Below are positions 1-12,801 of a stretch of 64,000 bases of DNA, piece by piece. The stretch spans positions 57,344,740 through 57,408,739 of the forward strand of contig CP137666.1 in NCBI GenBank assembly GCA_037976565.1. Reading direction: 5' to 3'. Within the stretch, counting starts at the first letter, position 1. Every line of letters starts with the position of its first letter. The notes beneath the pieces are model-generated. The model ran no database searches. It was not told the DNA's origin and saw only the letters and a program-made list of their open reading frames with translations. A program made the translations under genes and the position numbers. The stretch comes from Mesocentrotus franciscanus (Eukaryota; Echinodermata; Echinoidea; Camarodonta; Strongylocentrotidae).

Positions 1-1164
1 AATTGAAGTCAATCTAATCCAATTCCAGCCTAAAGGCCAAATAAACTGCACCCTTTGTTGACAAAAGTGATAACATGTTATTCGCGACGCGTTTCTCCAC
101 TTTCCATTAATTACTGAACATCAGCCAGAAATAAATGTTTAAACAAAATGTATATAGCCTAAAATGATGTATGTCGGTAAAACGTTGTATGTTGTTATCC
201 CTCTTTGACCCCCTCTCTCTCTCTCTCTCTCTCTCTCCCTCTCCTATACTCTATATATTCGGATGCTCCGGAAAAAAAATACAAGTTACAATGAGTGCAC
301 GCTACAGCACACGGGGTCGCCCGTAGGGAAAATGTGAATACAAATTACAATGGTTCTGCAGCACACGCCACCATGTTCATCAATCTCTGGATACGCCAGT
401 GATTTTTCCCGTTCCCAAAGCATAGGAATGGCTCATTTCGTTTGGTTTATGAAGATCAAAAGTTGACGTTGACTAAATTAGGGGAAGAAACTCATAATCG
501 GTTGTTAATCATTAATCGAAAAGGGCGTTTATCTAGATGTGTATATTGCGTGATGTGATTACTTTTAATTAATGAAACTTGTGTTTAAGCTGACAGGTCT
601 GTTACTCTTAGTATGATCCATTACTGGGAAGATATCTTTTTTGTCGGTTTCCGTATCGTAAGTTCTCGTTTGTTTGTTTGTTTTTGTGCTTTCAGGTCAA
701 GTTAAGAAAGGTTTTGTCTCGTCCTGATTTACGTTCAAATTATAAAACTTAAGGAAATCTACTACGTACATTGATTATGATCCGCTTTACTATCCATTCT
801 AGTATAATTATTAGCTAGTGTTTCCAGATTGTTAGGGATAATTTTCCAGCTCTTTACTTTCAAGTGGAAGAGAGCAGCAAAGAGCCCTTCTGTGATTAGA
901 TTTTGATCTTCGTCTTTAGCGAGATGTGACGCCCCTATGTTGATTGACAAAATAATCATGTTTATGGGCCCCCTCTTATTCATCTAATATTTCAATCTGA
1001 AGTACCCCCTTTTTCTATCCCTAACGCCTAAACTCAGTCTGTCTGTCTGTCTGTCTACCGGTCTGTCCCCCTCACCCCTCCCTCTCCACCGCCGCTCTCT
1101 CTCTCTCTCTCTCTCTCACTTTCCCTCTCTCTTTCTTTATTTCTATATTTTCTTTCCGTTTTCA

Positions 1165-1200
<36 letters not shown>

Positions 1201-1680
1201 GTCTCTGTCTCTGTTTCTCTCTCTTTCTTCCCTTTTGTTTTTCTCCGTTCTCGATAATTTTTATCCCCAATTCTCTCTTCTGATCTCCCCAACCCCCTCT
1301 CTTCCTGTCTATCACAAATGACAATGTAATTTTCGCTCTTTATTTTTCCTCCGATAATCTTTATAGCTTTCACTATATCTCTCTATCGTTCTCATATTCC
1401 TCCTCTAAAGCCCCCTCCTTATCATTTTTCTTACAGTTGAGTTGGGCTTCCGTTTCAAAGAGGCAAACCTATCAATATCGGAGGGGGGGGGGTAGGTTGA
1501 CCTGGTAGAGCGAAAACGGTGATTTCATATAGACTTAAATTCGATTTGGAGAAGCCTATCCTGCAGAAGATCCAATTTGCGTGCGCAAAATGACAGGAAG
1601 GAACCACTTTGGGAATTTCATCATTCCGAGAGCCGAATGATGTGAAAGTGTGAAAGAGGGAAAGTCGAGAAAAGGTTAGC
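1..1680. other. Intergenic DNA with CT microsatellites and a short local duplication
   Basis: No convincing exon was seen. (CT)n runs lie at about 212-238, 1096-1117 and 1168-1195, and the span from about 1020 to 1310 is pyrimidine-rich (CTGT, CT, CTGTCT). Two imperfect copies of a roughly 60-bp unit (AATACAA-TTACAATG ... GCAGCACAC) lie at about 278-370. CTCTGGATACGCCAGTG at about 390-406 resembles the terminal motif of the small element at 54.6 kb and may be a relic transposon end. Confidence 0.5.
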
Positions 1681-1682
1681 TA

Positions 1683-2680
1683 GACGTCTATGGCGCGCCG
1701 TTTGACCAATAATTCAGATAAACACTGTTTATCACCGATAAACACTGTTTATCGTCGAAAAACAGTGTTTATCGACCGATAAACATTGTTTATCAAGCGA
1801 TAAACACTGTTTATCGAGAGAAACTATGTTTATCGACTGAAAAACACAGTTTCTCTCGATAAACAGTGTTTATCACCGAAAAACACTGTTTATCGCCGAT
1901 AAACACTGTTTATCGAGAGAAACTGTGTTTATCAGTCGAAAACATAGTTTCTCTCGATAAACAGTGTTTATCGCTTGATAAACAGTGTTTATCGCCGAAA
2001 ACACTGTTTATCGCCGATAAACACTGTTTATCGAGAGAAACTGTGTTTTTCAGTCGATAAACATAGTTTCTCTCGATAAACAGTGTTTATCGGTCGATAA
2101 ACAGTGTTTTTCGGCGATAAACACTGTTTATCTGATTTATTGGGCAAATGGCGCGCACTTATGGCGCGCTGTTTGACCAATAATTCAGATAAACACTGTT
2201 TATCGCCGATAAACACTGTTTATCAAGCGATAAACACTGTTTATCGACCGATAAACACTGTTTATCAAGCGATAAACACTGTTTATCGAGAGAAACTATG
2301 TTTATCGACTGAAAAACACAGTTTCTCTCGATAAACAGTGTTTATCGCCGAAAAACACTGTTTATCGCCGATAAACACTGTTTATCGAGAGAAACTGTGT
2401 TTATCAGTCGAAAAACATAGTTTGTCTCGATAAACAGTGTTTATCGCTTGATAAACAATGTTTATCGCCGATAAACAGTGTTTATCGCCGATAAACACTG
2501 TTTATCGAGAGAAACTATGTTTTCAGTCGATAAACATAGTTTCTCTCGATAAACAGTGTTTATCGCTTGATAAACAGTGTTTATCGGTCGATAAACACTG
2601 TTTTTCGACGATAAACAGTGTTTATCGGCGATAAACAGTGTTTATCTGAATTATTGGTCAAACGGCGCGCCATAGACGTC
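1683..2680. mobile_element. Tandem pair of foldback elements made of a short palindrome array
   Basis: The outer ends are near-perfect inverted repeats: GACGTCTATGGCGCGCC at 1683, then GTTTGACCAATAATTCAG, and the reverse complement ending at 2680. Inside are dozens of copies of the 17-bp near-palindrome GATAAACACTGTTTATC and its other strand. They are spaced by 3-4 nt (GCC, GACC, AAGC) and interleaved with longer hairpins whose arms are GAGAGAAACT / AGTTTCTCTC. A degenerate internal junction at about 2143-2190 repeats the outer end, so the 998 bp are two foldback units in tandem. The right arm read backwards matches the left arm for well over 150 nt. No transposase is encoded; open frames across it simply read the repeat. 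TAGACGTC on both flanks could be a target duplication, but because it is palindromic it may belong to the terminal repeat. Confidence 0.85.
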
Positions 2681-2689
2681 CATGATGAT

Positions 2690-3817
2690 TAACAACATGA
2701 GGCAAGCAGGGGTGTATCCACTACGCAGTAGAAGTTCTAGAGGGTGGGTTTGGGGTCAAGCCCCCAGGAAAAGAAAAAGAAACTCGCGAAGCACATGTAG
2801 AAAATGGATGCAATAACCCTCAGCCCTCCTACACCCCATTATTCTTCTAGAACAAGTACGTCCTCTCCCTCCCTCCCCCTTCCCTCGCAGACCTCTGGAA
2901 CAAAACCAATACAGCTGGAGGAGTCTCTCTAAAAATTGGATTATTGTTGCCCCATTTAATAGTTTGGGGCGTAGAAAATGTAGGTCAGGACGATGGTAAC
3001 ATTCAACCGGAAAAGACGGTTTATGATTACCATATTTGACACTTATAACATACGTAACATCAAAATTGAAAATGGGACTGTTTGTGTATTATTTCCATTT
3101 CAAGTTGTTTTTCAGTTGACTTGATGGAAAACAAAGTCATAAAGACTCTGACATGATTATGTAAATATAATTATGGTAATTTTCATGTAAATTTTTTTTT
3201 AAGGTACAGGGCTGCGGCCATCGTAAATTGTAAGTAATACCTAATTCAATTTTGCTTTCCCATATCATTTCAGCTCTGCAAAGTAGCAGACTTAACTGAC
3301 ATTTCAACAACAGCAGACGTGCTAAATTAGGGGGAAAATGAGAGACATGTTTCGTCATTGAAATTAATACCCAGTGAGAAATTCAGCAATGAATCAAATA
3401 CGGTTTGTCCTTTCGCGTTAGACTGCCTAATGAAACATTATAATGTAATATGTCATATAATGTCAAATTAATGCCATTGAGAAAGGTTGAATTAAATTAC
3501 TGTCAAGATTCGTCAATAATGTTATTCCAAATATATCTCTTTTTTAATCTTTTATTAAATTACCAATTGCATATTCCTTTGGCAAAAAATGATGACATGA
3601 TTTGTCATGCTGTTTTATATCTTAATCCCACAGCTTGTTTAAATTCAATTATTTGGACGGAAATACTAGCAGACGAATAAGTGAGAACATGAATGAAATA
3701 GATTTTGCGTGTGGTAATTATTGTAAAGAGAGTGGGCAGAGGGCTGAAGAGTGAAGAGGAAAAAGGGTGGAGAGGAAGAGGGAAAAAAGAGAAAGAAAAC
3801 AGGATATATATATTAAT

Positions 3818-3849
<32 letters not shown>

Positions 3850-4290
3850 CAGAGACAGAGAGGGGGAGCATTTAGATGAACAGCCATTAATAAATTTACC
3901 AATTGACTACAACATAGTTTAAAGACGACTCACAAATTTTATCAAAATATTATCAGAATATACCTTTTTCAAATTTCAAACGCGAATGCAGCAATGAAAC
4001 AAATATTGGCTGCTTATTTTGTTTCGGCTCAATGTTCAAACTAGCACCATTGCGATCTTGAAAATGTACTTGACTTCATCTCGGGGCACATCATCGTTTA
4101 AAGATCACCTCGGGCAATAGTTTTAACCATGCCTCTTAAAGCAGTCAGTGCTATTTTGTAGATTGTCCACGGCAGCACGTAAATATCTCACGTTGTATAG
4201 CATTAAATCTTTGGGGGACTCGGAAGCAGGTGCCCCTATAATCCAATGGCAAAACAGGTAAAACGTGTTTAAAAGATGAAAAGAGAATGA
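2690..4290. other. Intergenic DNA, purine microsatellite inside
   Basis: No gene was recognised. A GA-rich purine tract with AGAGAGACAG variants lies at about 3727-3865. The rest is unique-looking AT-rich sequence. Confidence 0.4.
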
Positions 4291-4295
4291 AAGAG

Positions 4296-4330
4296 ATGGG
4301 ATGAGTTGGGGTAGGGTGGGAGGGAGGGAG

Positions 4331-4385
<55 letters not shown>

Positions 4386-4476
4386 GAAGAGGTGGCGTGA
4401 ACCCTTAGCAGTGCCTAATCCACGTTATAAGATCACCCCTCCCCTAAACTGGATCCCCGCCTCGCCACTGTATATA
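4296..4476. repeat. (GGGA)n/(GA)n microsatellite next to a transposon-like end
   Basis: A purine run at about 4309-4382 ends in a roughly 50-nt uninterrupted (GA)n. Ninety bases on, CTGGATCCCCGCCTCGCCACTG (here split as CTGGATCC, CCGCCTCG, CCACTG) ends at 4476. Read on the minus strand it begins CAGTGGCG, a common terminus of hAT- and P-like elements. No matching other end was found, so this may be a truncated element. Confidence 0.4.
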
Positions 4477-4479
4477 ATT

Positions 4480-7400
4480 TAATTTATTGATATACTGAGG
4501 GTTTTGCATATCAACTTTGAGGTTTCCAACAAAGAAGAAAAACGAATTCCAACGAACTGGAAAATTCACATATAAAGGCTTTGGCATTCGTGATAAATTG
4601 TAAATTAGAATGTACACATTGACTGGAATCTGATTATCGCAGATGTGGTTGCAGACGCTTTCATCGTCGTCGGTTTGTAACCAGCAAAACGTGTTGACAC
4701 TGCCACTCACTCGCTCACTCTACCTTTATTTTTGTTTGTTTTTATTATCCCTATTTTATTTATACAATTTTCAGCATCTTATGCCTCAAATACTCTTTTC
4801 TTCATGATTGATTCTTGTTTGATTTGATTATGATATTCGGTTTGACCTCAGTCCTAAATTGTCTATAATTGTTCTGTTAATGAGAAAATAGGTTGTGCTG
4901 TCACTGTTTTCGTGTAAAAAATATCGAGTTTGCTGTGTTTCATTCAAGGAATCAAGGCATTGTAGAATATTGAAACAAAATAAGAATCAAGATATGTGTA
5001 AATAGTGTTAGATACCATTTAGACCGTTTCATTATCATGGTTATTTCGATGCTGTGGTTAATTTGCAATTATGCTCATCGAATTTATAATATTTCTTGGG
5101 AGATTTGGGGGTAACTATCGAAATTTAAAAATGATGGGTCAAAGATTACAGGAGTAAGGCCTAAATATATATAGAGAGAGAGTGAGAGAGTAATATTGTG
5201 TAAAATTGTGAATTACATAGCTAAAACAGGTCAGTGCCTTAGTTCAAAGAGGGTGGGGGACAGTGATCCAACTCATTCATCGGAACAAATTAGGGGCAAC
5301 AAGGAGCAACGGCGCCCCATATTTGCTATACCTGATGATTACCGACATTATTATAATACATGTAGAATAAAACATTCTGCTGATGTTGTTTCATGAAACG
5401 GAAGGAATGACGTGACCTAAAAATGGGGAAAATATGCTGCAGACTCTGTGGAGCTGTGTTTCCTGGGAAAAGGAACATGTCTACGCTTTGTTTATTTTCT
5501 CTAGATGTGCCAGGAATAAAGGTGAATAAATATGAAGGATTACAGTGTAACCCAGATCCGTGAACGGACATGCATAAGCATACAAGCATAGATGTATATA
5601 AAAAAAAACAAAGGGTGACGAGGAAAACCATTTAATGAGACTTCGTACCTGGCACTACCCGCAACCATAAAGTTCATCGACCTGAAATCGCAACGAATCT
5701 TCCAGGCAAGCAACTCAGATTAGGGGTACAGCTCACAGCGTTATCGCGAAACAGCTAAATGAGCACAGTATTATAGGCCTATCCAAAACATATTTATCGA
5801 TGAAAAGGCTTTGATTTGAGGGTGTGACTGTGACATGTACGGTTTAAATACACAGCCACTTTGTTTGTCACTGTAGTTCATAACTAAAACATATTTTGAG
5901 ACATATTCGAAGAAATGATTGTCATTATATTTATGTATATGCAGTTTTGAAAGAAAAAACGATCTTCTAACAGTTAAAAGGCTGCTCAATGACTCCAGAG
6001 TGTCCCTCATCGAGTTACAAAAATGATGTTTAAACAAATGATACATAATTTCCATCTCAATGTCATACTTGTGTATATCGACGGAAACATGCCTCGTAAA
6101 GATCAGAGCTAAGACTGCGTTGGTTGCATCATTTTCAGGAAATCAAAGATCTTTTTTAACTTACAAAGATGAAACCTGCTTCCCTTTCAAAACATCTATA
6201 GGCTTCTTACTAGTCTTAGGCTAGAAAAGAGGCTTATATTTTCACTCGCAAAATTTAATATAAAATTAGAATCCTTACTAAGAACACAATTTTAATCGTG
6301 GTTTAAATTATACTGAATACGAATCAGGTGGAAAATATACAAGGTAAGAATTAAACACTGCTTAATTACGACAAGGGTGAATGTGATCATTGTTAAAAAG
6401 GGGGATTCACACATCAGATTCTCTTCGAATTCAATTTAGGCCTATGTATTGCTGAATAAGTAATGTCGTCTGCGAAATGTTGAAGATTGAGTCATTGATT
6501 TTTTTTCCTCTTATTTTCCTTATAGATCCTGACTTCTGCTGTTCCTCTCTCTCTCTCTCTCTCTCTCCTTCCCTCTCCCATCAGGGGCTTGGAATTATCT
6601 AACCAATAAATCCAAATTTTGATCTGACCCTCCTCTCTTTGGTTCCCATAGCGACTCCAAACGTCAATATGATAACAAAAGAGAAGATGAGCAGTCCACT
6701 TTTCATTTTGATAAGTACTCCTTATCAGAGAATTTCTATTTCCGTATACTTTGATTGTTATCATTACCTAGAAGGCTTTGGTATCAAAATGTCAAGATTA
6801 TCATATCCGTCAGTGACAGATAACTTTTTATTTTGTGCCCTCCATCCCCGTGCAACTTCAATATTTTGACATTTTGGAACCCGCGGCAAAGCATGATGGT
6901 CGTCATTTCGATTTTAATTTTTTTTAATAACAATAATCGTAATGAAACCGCACAGTAGACAAAGTAACATAAATAATAAATTCAAATATTTCAGTCTACA
7001 CTCGAACCAGTACATTGGCACATGTTTCTGTAAGATACTCTGTATAGGATCATTCTCAAATCTGTTTGAAAAAAATAGGCCTATTAGTCTGACCGAGGGT
7101 TATAAAATCCCACTTTTTCATGACAAAAGGCGGCACCCGACTGTCACGTACACTTTACCATTTTCAAACAGTACGAAAGTAAAATTTCCTGGTCGTGGAC
7201 ATGGTATGACCAATCCAAGCATTGTAATTGCAATTTATTACTTTGTCTAACCCCATTACTTCATTGCATTTCATCCATGCAAAGTCAAGTGAAAAATAAT
7301 ATTAAAAAAGACCTTCGAGTTGTGATGTAATTTATGAAGTAGTTTAAATATTTTTCGTTTTTCCCACATCCATGGAACTTTTTTCGATTTTTTTTTTTGG

Positions 7401-8940
7401 TACAAACTATCTTCATAATTCTCTGTTCATCGAATGATAATGATACATGATAATATTTTAAAACTTTAGAATCCTTCAATCACGGCCGCCTGTGATGCCC
7501 TCACGAAAACGCTGAATGCCCTTCTAATTGCTAGACCTCCACTCAACGGATGCATGCAGTTAGCGGGATCTGGCAATCAGAACGGTATTCAACGGCAAGG
7601 GCAGCGAAAGTATTTATATTTGATATCATCAATTTCCCCATTGCCGTTTCAGTTTCTCAGAATATGCACTGTGGAACTTCGAAGTGATTTACTTATACAA
7701 TGTTTCAAACGACACACTGACCCAGAAAAATCAGTGACTTAGCTACAGTGGATCCAATGGGTTTGCCCCCCGTCTATGAAATGGAGAAAATAAGAACAAG
7801 AAAATGGAGAGAAAAGCACGCCCTCCCTCATCCTCACCCTAATCCACCTGGTATTTGCAAGACGGGCCCCCTTCCCATCATGCCCATGATATTAAAGCCT
7901 GTTCACTTCACTGTTTCTAAGACTCAGTTTGTTTATAAAATGTCACATTTATGTTCCTCATCTCGCTAATTCTTTCTATAATCGTCTATTTTACCCCCTC
8001 CTTTGAATCAAGGTCCTCTGGGATTGAATTGCCCATGATAAGACGTTCGTTTATCCATCTACTTCTTGGTTGTGAGGCCTGCTGTCTCATTCGCATCAGC
8101 GGGGTAGTATGAGTCCATCCATTGGGGGCACCGGTCATACTCGGTGAATGGAAAGTTGGGGGTCCTATCGTATTCCTTTTCTAGTCATCTTCTTCCTTCT
8201 TCCTTTCATTTCTTTTCTTTTTTCTTTTTTTTTTTTGGGAGCAAGTGCTTGTGCCCCCTCTGTATTACATGCATTAAATTGTCTGCTTGAATTCTGTAAA
8301 GTCCTATTCAGTTATGTTGTAATCAATCTTCTTGGCAATTCCAAAGCTGCGTGGTAGACCCCAGTATATAAGGTAATGAAACCACATTGTACTCTGTTAC
8401 ATTTTCTTTACTATTGTGTATTGCCAATTTGGAAATGGACAATTTTCCTTTTTCTTTGTTTCTATGTTGTGACACATTCTGTATAATGAGAATGAATTAC
8501 TTCTATTTATGAAGTTTTACATGAGAACAATCTTTACTGTATATGGCAATACTTGTTGATGAATAATTGCTTCTTTTCTTCCCAATTTTCTCGTACCACT
8601 AATGTTTTGTCAATCTTTGTGGAGTTTATGACTTGCTTAGTTCATTGTATTTTTCAACTTTCTAATTATGTGCAGCAGCTTTTGCTATGTAATTAAAATA
8701 GAGCATTTATTTTGTTTATTCACGATATATACATAGTCAACGATTAAAAATAATTTGCAGTCATGATTGAATTTTTCTTTGTATTGAAAATTTCCTAATT
8801 CACTGATTTTGTATCTTTAATGAATTTCAACTGGATTCTAATTTCATGAAATTCTCAGAGAGGACCCTCTCCGACCCAAAGACTATTTTCTACTTGTCTG
8901 TAACAAGGTTGGTGAAAGGGATTATTTTACAATTGGCATC
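4480..8940. other. Intergenic DNA without recognisable genes
   Basis: Unique-looking AT-rich sequence. It holds a (CT)n run at about 6546-6568, a pyrimidine-rich stretch at about 8185-8238, and fragments rich in GGGGGC/GCCCCC (about 7765-7890 and 8120-8260) that look like old non-autonomous transposon pieces. The open frames here have no recognisable domains, splice context or codon bias. Confidence 0.4.
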
Positions 8941-8948
8941 GTTTACTG

Positions 8949-8963
8949 ATGTCCCTCTCTCAT

Positions 8964-9014
<51 letters not shown>

Positions 9015-9219
9015 CCTTCCTACCTCCCTTTCTCCCTCCCCCTCTCCCCCCTCCCTTTCTCCTCCACTCTCCATCCCCTCTTTATCTTCCTATCTCTTTT
9101 GCTCTCTTTGTCTTACCCAATCACCACATGCCCTAGGCCGGTCTGTTTCTCTGTTCTCTCCCCGGCCCTCTCTCTCTCTCTCTCTTTCTCTTCTTCTCTC
9201 CCATTCCTCTTCGTCCCCT

Positions 9220-9271
<52 letters not shown>

Positions 9272-9430
9272 CGCCTTCTTTTCTTGATTTTTGTTCTCTC
9301 TGTCCGTCTCTTGGTATGTCTTTCTGTTCTCTCTCCACCCCCTTTCCTCTTTCTCTCTCTTTCTCTTCATATTCCCCTTTCCCTTTCTCTTAGTCTTACT
9401 CTTTCTTTTTCTAGCCCTTTTTTTCCTGGA
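8949..9430. repeat. Long homopyrimidine tract, (CT)n with CTTT/CCCT variants
   Basis: About 480 nt are almost entirely C and T on the plus strand, with several pure (CT)n runs (for example about 8977-9008, 9173-9184 and 9222-9246). Such mirror-rich polypyrimidine tracts can form intramolecular triplex (H-DNA). Long Ser/Leu/Phe and Arg/Glu/Lys open frames on the two strands are composition artefacts. Confidence 0.8.
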
Positions 9431-9439
9431 TATCTTGTC

Positions 9440-12400
9440 ATTCATGAACACGTATGGAAAACAAAATACCGTTTTCATGAAATGCTAGCATTTCTTGGTG
9501 AAGGAATCCACACTTGAGGTGTAAACATCGGGATTAATTAGCGCTCTGTTTATTGGAAGGCCATCTCAATTATTTTACAAAAATTACGACTTTACATTTC
9601 GCCGTTTCGGCTTTGTGTCATCTCATTACTAGTCAGTTATGACTCGCAGTTAAGTACCCTTATAATTTGTGTTAACATTGAGAACTTGTAACAATATTTT
9701 CAAGAAATCATGAGGAAATTAAATGTCACAAGAGTTAATAGAACACCCTTTTTCCTTCAAATTATTTACAAGCTAGAATTGGGAAATAATGAGTAGAGCA
9801 GTATCTTTAAACACGATACCTTGATAGATAGATTCAAAATCCTCTACAACTGGCAAATTTTTACAAAAATACTTGAATGTACTGTACAAGCAAATTCTTT
9901 TGTGCATGCAGTTACTGCCCTTAAGGGAAAACAATAAATGTACATGATAATGGGGAATTCAAACTAGTATTACGACAATGATATGAGCTTGATATGGGGT
10001 CCAAGTAGCATTCTATGCATTGGATACAGAGGTATACTGATTTTGAATCGACTATACGATAATCAAGGAAACAAAAACAAAAACTACTTTCGAGTTTGTA
10101 TGCTTCATTAGAATGAAGCAAATCGTTTTATCGCGAATGAACTGTACTCATTTGCTATTCACATAATATCAATATTCGCATTTCTATTATGACGTCAATA
10201 TCATGTGATTTGACATGAGGAATACATTCTCTTCTATGTAAATGGGGACGCTTATTAATAGAGAAGGTGTTTGTTTATTGCCCGTTGCACACGAGTTATC
10301 ATTATTATTATAACTATTATTAATGTTGTTATTTTTATCATTATTACAGCAAAGACAAAATCAAGAAAACAGTGAATACAAAACAATAGTAAAATTTGAA
10401 GTGAGTTACATGGATGTCGGGAAAAGGAAAATATATAACAAGTAACTATAACCCAAAGGTCTACATTTTCGATCAATTTGATTTTACATTAATAAACAGC
10501 ACAGAAAAGCAAAATAAAACAAATGATGTATTGCAAGTAAAAAATATTCGAGGGTAGCTATTTATTATGGATGGAGGTGATTTGATGTTAAAGAAATACA
10601 ATGTATAATATTAAGTCATATTAAGTGCATTTTATAATTTAGTCCATTTTAGGGCGGTGATGAGAAATCATGAAGTTGACTTTGAAAAAAATAAAAATAA
10701 AAATAACACAATATAGATGAGTTTATGTACAATTAAGAATGACATCAATTTAAATTGACTACATAAATAAACAGATTATAAGCATATTAACGGCAGGTTA
10801 TGAACTTATTCAAAAAAGACACATTCATGTTATGGTCCTGCATTGCCAATTAGAATTAGGACTGCAGATTTAAATTGCTCTGATAACTTGTTCTTTTAGA
10901 TTTGAGGGTCAGGTATGAACAGATAATTACGCAATTAAATATCAAGATGAATCAAGAAAACGAGAAGGAAAATATTACCTGACATTTATTTACCGCATAG
11001 ATTACTGGAACTATGATACTCAGAGGTGTTCATGTAGGCTTATTAATATATTCTGTCTGAATCTTGTGTGTTGTTTGATCCAAACCATTTCTGTTATATT
11101 CTAATAATTAAGCTTCTCTGATATATTCATGTGAACTCTTATGGCATTATTGGCACAATATTATTTACCGATCTTTTTGTATTGTTCATAAGGGAAAATT
11201 ATTCATCTGTGAAAGTAATGCGCATTACTTTTGTCACAATTATTAGGCAGGATATTTGCATTAATATATCATAAGAAAGTAATGTTTACGAATAAGCATG
11301 ATTAGTGCTGAGTATACACGTATAGATGTTGCTGTTTAAATCATTTTTGTAAAATGCATATGCGATGACTAACGTTCTCATTATATTCTCTTAACTACAC
11401 CTACAACAAATCAGGTCAATTGTTTTGGGGGGAAAAAAACAGAAGACCGAATTGACTTTATGGGAGATAAACTGTTGCTATAATTGGCAATAGAAAATAA
11501 ATATGATAACACCTTAAGGAACAAAAACAGGATCTACAATAACAGAATATGATTATTTATTTGCCTTCCACTGTTGTGACGTATTCGCTCTTCCACTGGA
11601 AAATTTAGAATGAGGCTCTCATTTCTTTAAATCGTCATGGTTCTTTCTTTATTGACAAGAACTTCAATAAAGTACTTTGTTTGATTAATTAAAGTATAAA
11701 TAGGTAGATGAGATATGAAAATGAGGCTACAGTAGTGTTTTTTTTTTGACAACATGGAATCGCTACAAATGGGAAAATTTAGGTTAGAGTGGGCCTAATG
11801 AAGGCTGGATTTTTCTCGTGGGCAATTGGCCTTATAAAAATATGTGTGGTATTAACGACTAGTTATAGATAGTTAAGAAGCATTACTGCTGCCTCGCATA
11901 TCACTAATGGGTTTTCGATGAGACATTATTTGCAGACAATTGAGTATGTCTCCCGGTGCCATGTCAGCGCCTGTTAAATCGCTGTCATATAAAAGATCTA
12001 TTAAACATTAAGCTATACCTAACATGGCTCCTAATTAGTACTTGTTACGTTTAAACTCTCAAGAGAATCTCCATGTTCTCTGGGATCTTTATATACCTTT
12101 CAGATTATTATTTTAAACGTCACTCTATTTTCTCCTTGAGCGGGCTGTTTTAAATGACAGAATGACAAACATAGACAATGGTGAAGGTACTCGGGGAGAG
12201 CTTGCAGACTATCACTTTGTTTAAACAAAATTTTGTGGGGATCTGTCGTTTAACTAGTCGCATTGCTAAGATTTCAAAAGCAAATATTCCCAGGAATGCC
12301 CTGATCATGTATTTTATGGCAATACACTAAACATACTCTATGTCCTCCCACACACACTTGATCTCCACATAGACTGAACACTAAGAAAAGTATAGAAATC

Positions 12401-12510
12401 TTCTAAAAAGCAGTCCTACAATAACTTACAATATCTTTCATGAAAAAATAGCTCTCAAATCTCTGAAGAATGATAATACGAAATGATACATAAATGAACG
12501 GAAAGGTTCA
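9440..12510. other. Intergenic AT-rich DNA
   Basis: No exon, RNA gene or structured repeat was recognised. The only simple repeats noticed are short ATT/TTATTA runs near 10295-10345. It lies beyond the 3' end of the minus-strand peptide precursor gene. Confidence 0.4.
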
Positions 12511-12514
12511 CACA

Positions 12515-12703
12515 TTAACAATCTCTTTTTCTTTATTCATATACAGTCATGACAGTTGTTCTTCGTAACTGTCTACATCGGATGGTTGAACGAATTTGAA
12601 ATTTTGTTTAAAAGAATGAAATTGTAAACACAATGCCGATTCTGGAGAAAACCGCAAATGAACTTTGTTGAACGGTGAAAGTTGAAAGGTCAGGGCATGG
12701 AGG
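12515..12703 (-). promoter_or_regulatory. Putative 3' UTR and poly(A) signal of the peptide precursor gene
   Basis: AATAAA (minus strand) lies at 12537-12532, about 170 nt after the TGA at 12704, and no other coding potential intervenes. A cleavage site about 15-25 nt further on would place the transcript end near 12515. The position suits a short 3' UTR, but a lone AATAAA in AT-rich DNA is weak evidence. Confidence 0.45.
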
Positions 12704-12801
12704 TCAAGGTTCTTCAAGCGAGCTATCCATGATCTCTTGGATGAGTCGTAGGATTCTCATTTTTCGCGGATGGCTGTCCACAATGATGTCAACATCTTCA
12801 C
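12704..12801 (-). CDS. Precursor last coding exon
   Basis: This 98-nt exon encodes Gly101 (shared codon) to Pro132 and ends in TGA at 12706-12704. The acceptor is CTGCAG, preceded by an almost unbroken pyrimidine tract made partly of a (CT)n microsatellite (plus-strand GA run at about 12812-12842). The phase (1) matches the donors at both 19054 and 16319. The product EDVDIIVDSH-PRK-MRILRLIQEIMD-SSLEEP is acidic, then basic/amphipathic, with a possible Arg-Lys processing site. No further cysteines are present. Confidence 0.75.

Noticed and set aside
1866..2334. Open frames rich in DKHCLSPINTVYR-like repeats
   Set aside because: They simply translate the palindrome array on both strands; there is no independent coding evidence.
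1711..2650. Regularly spaced repeats resembling a CRISPR array
   Set aside because: The repeats are palindromes with 3-4 nt spacers, enclosed by inverted ends, in a eukaryotic context. There are no unique spacers and no cas genes.
8949..9478. Long Ser/Leu-rich and Arg/Glu-rich open frames
   Set aside because: Translations of (CT)n/(GA)n sequence. The same applies to frames at 3605-3871, 14310-14562, 33119-33568, 34092-34418, 38245-38655, 51497-51760, 57876-58294 and 59924-60340.
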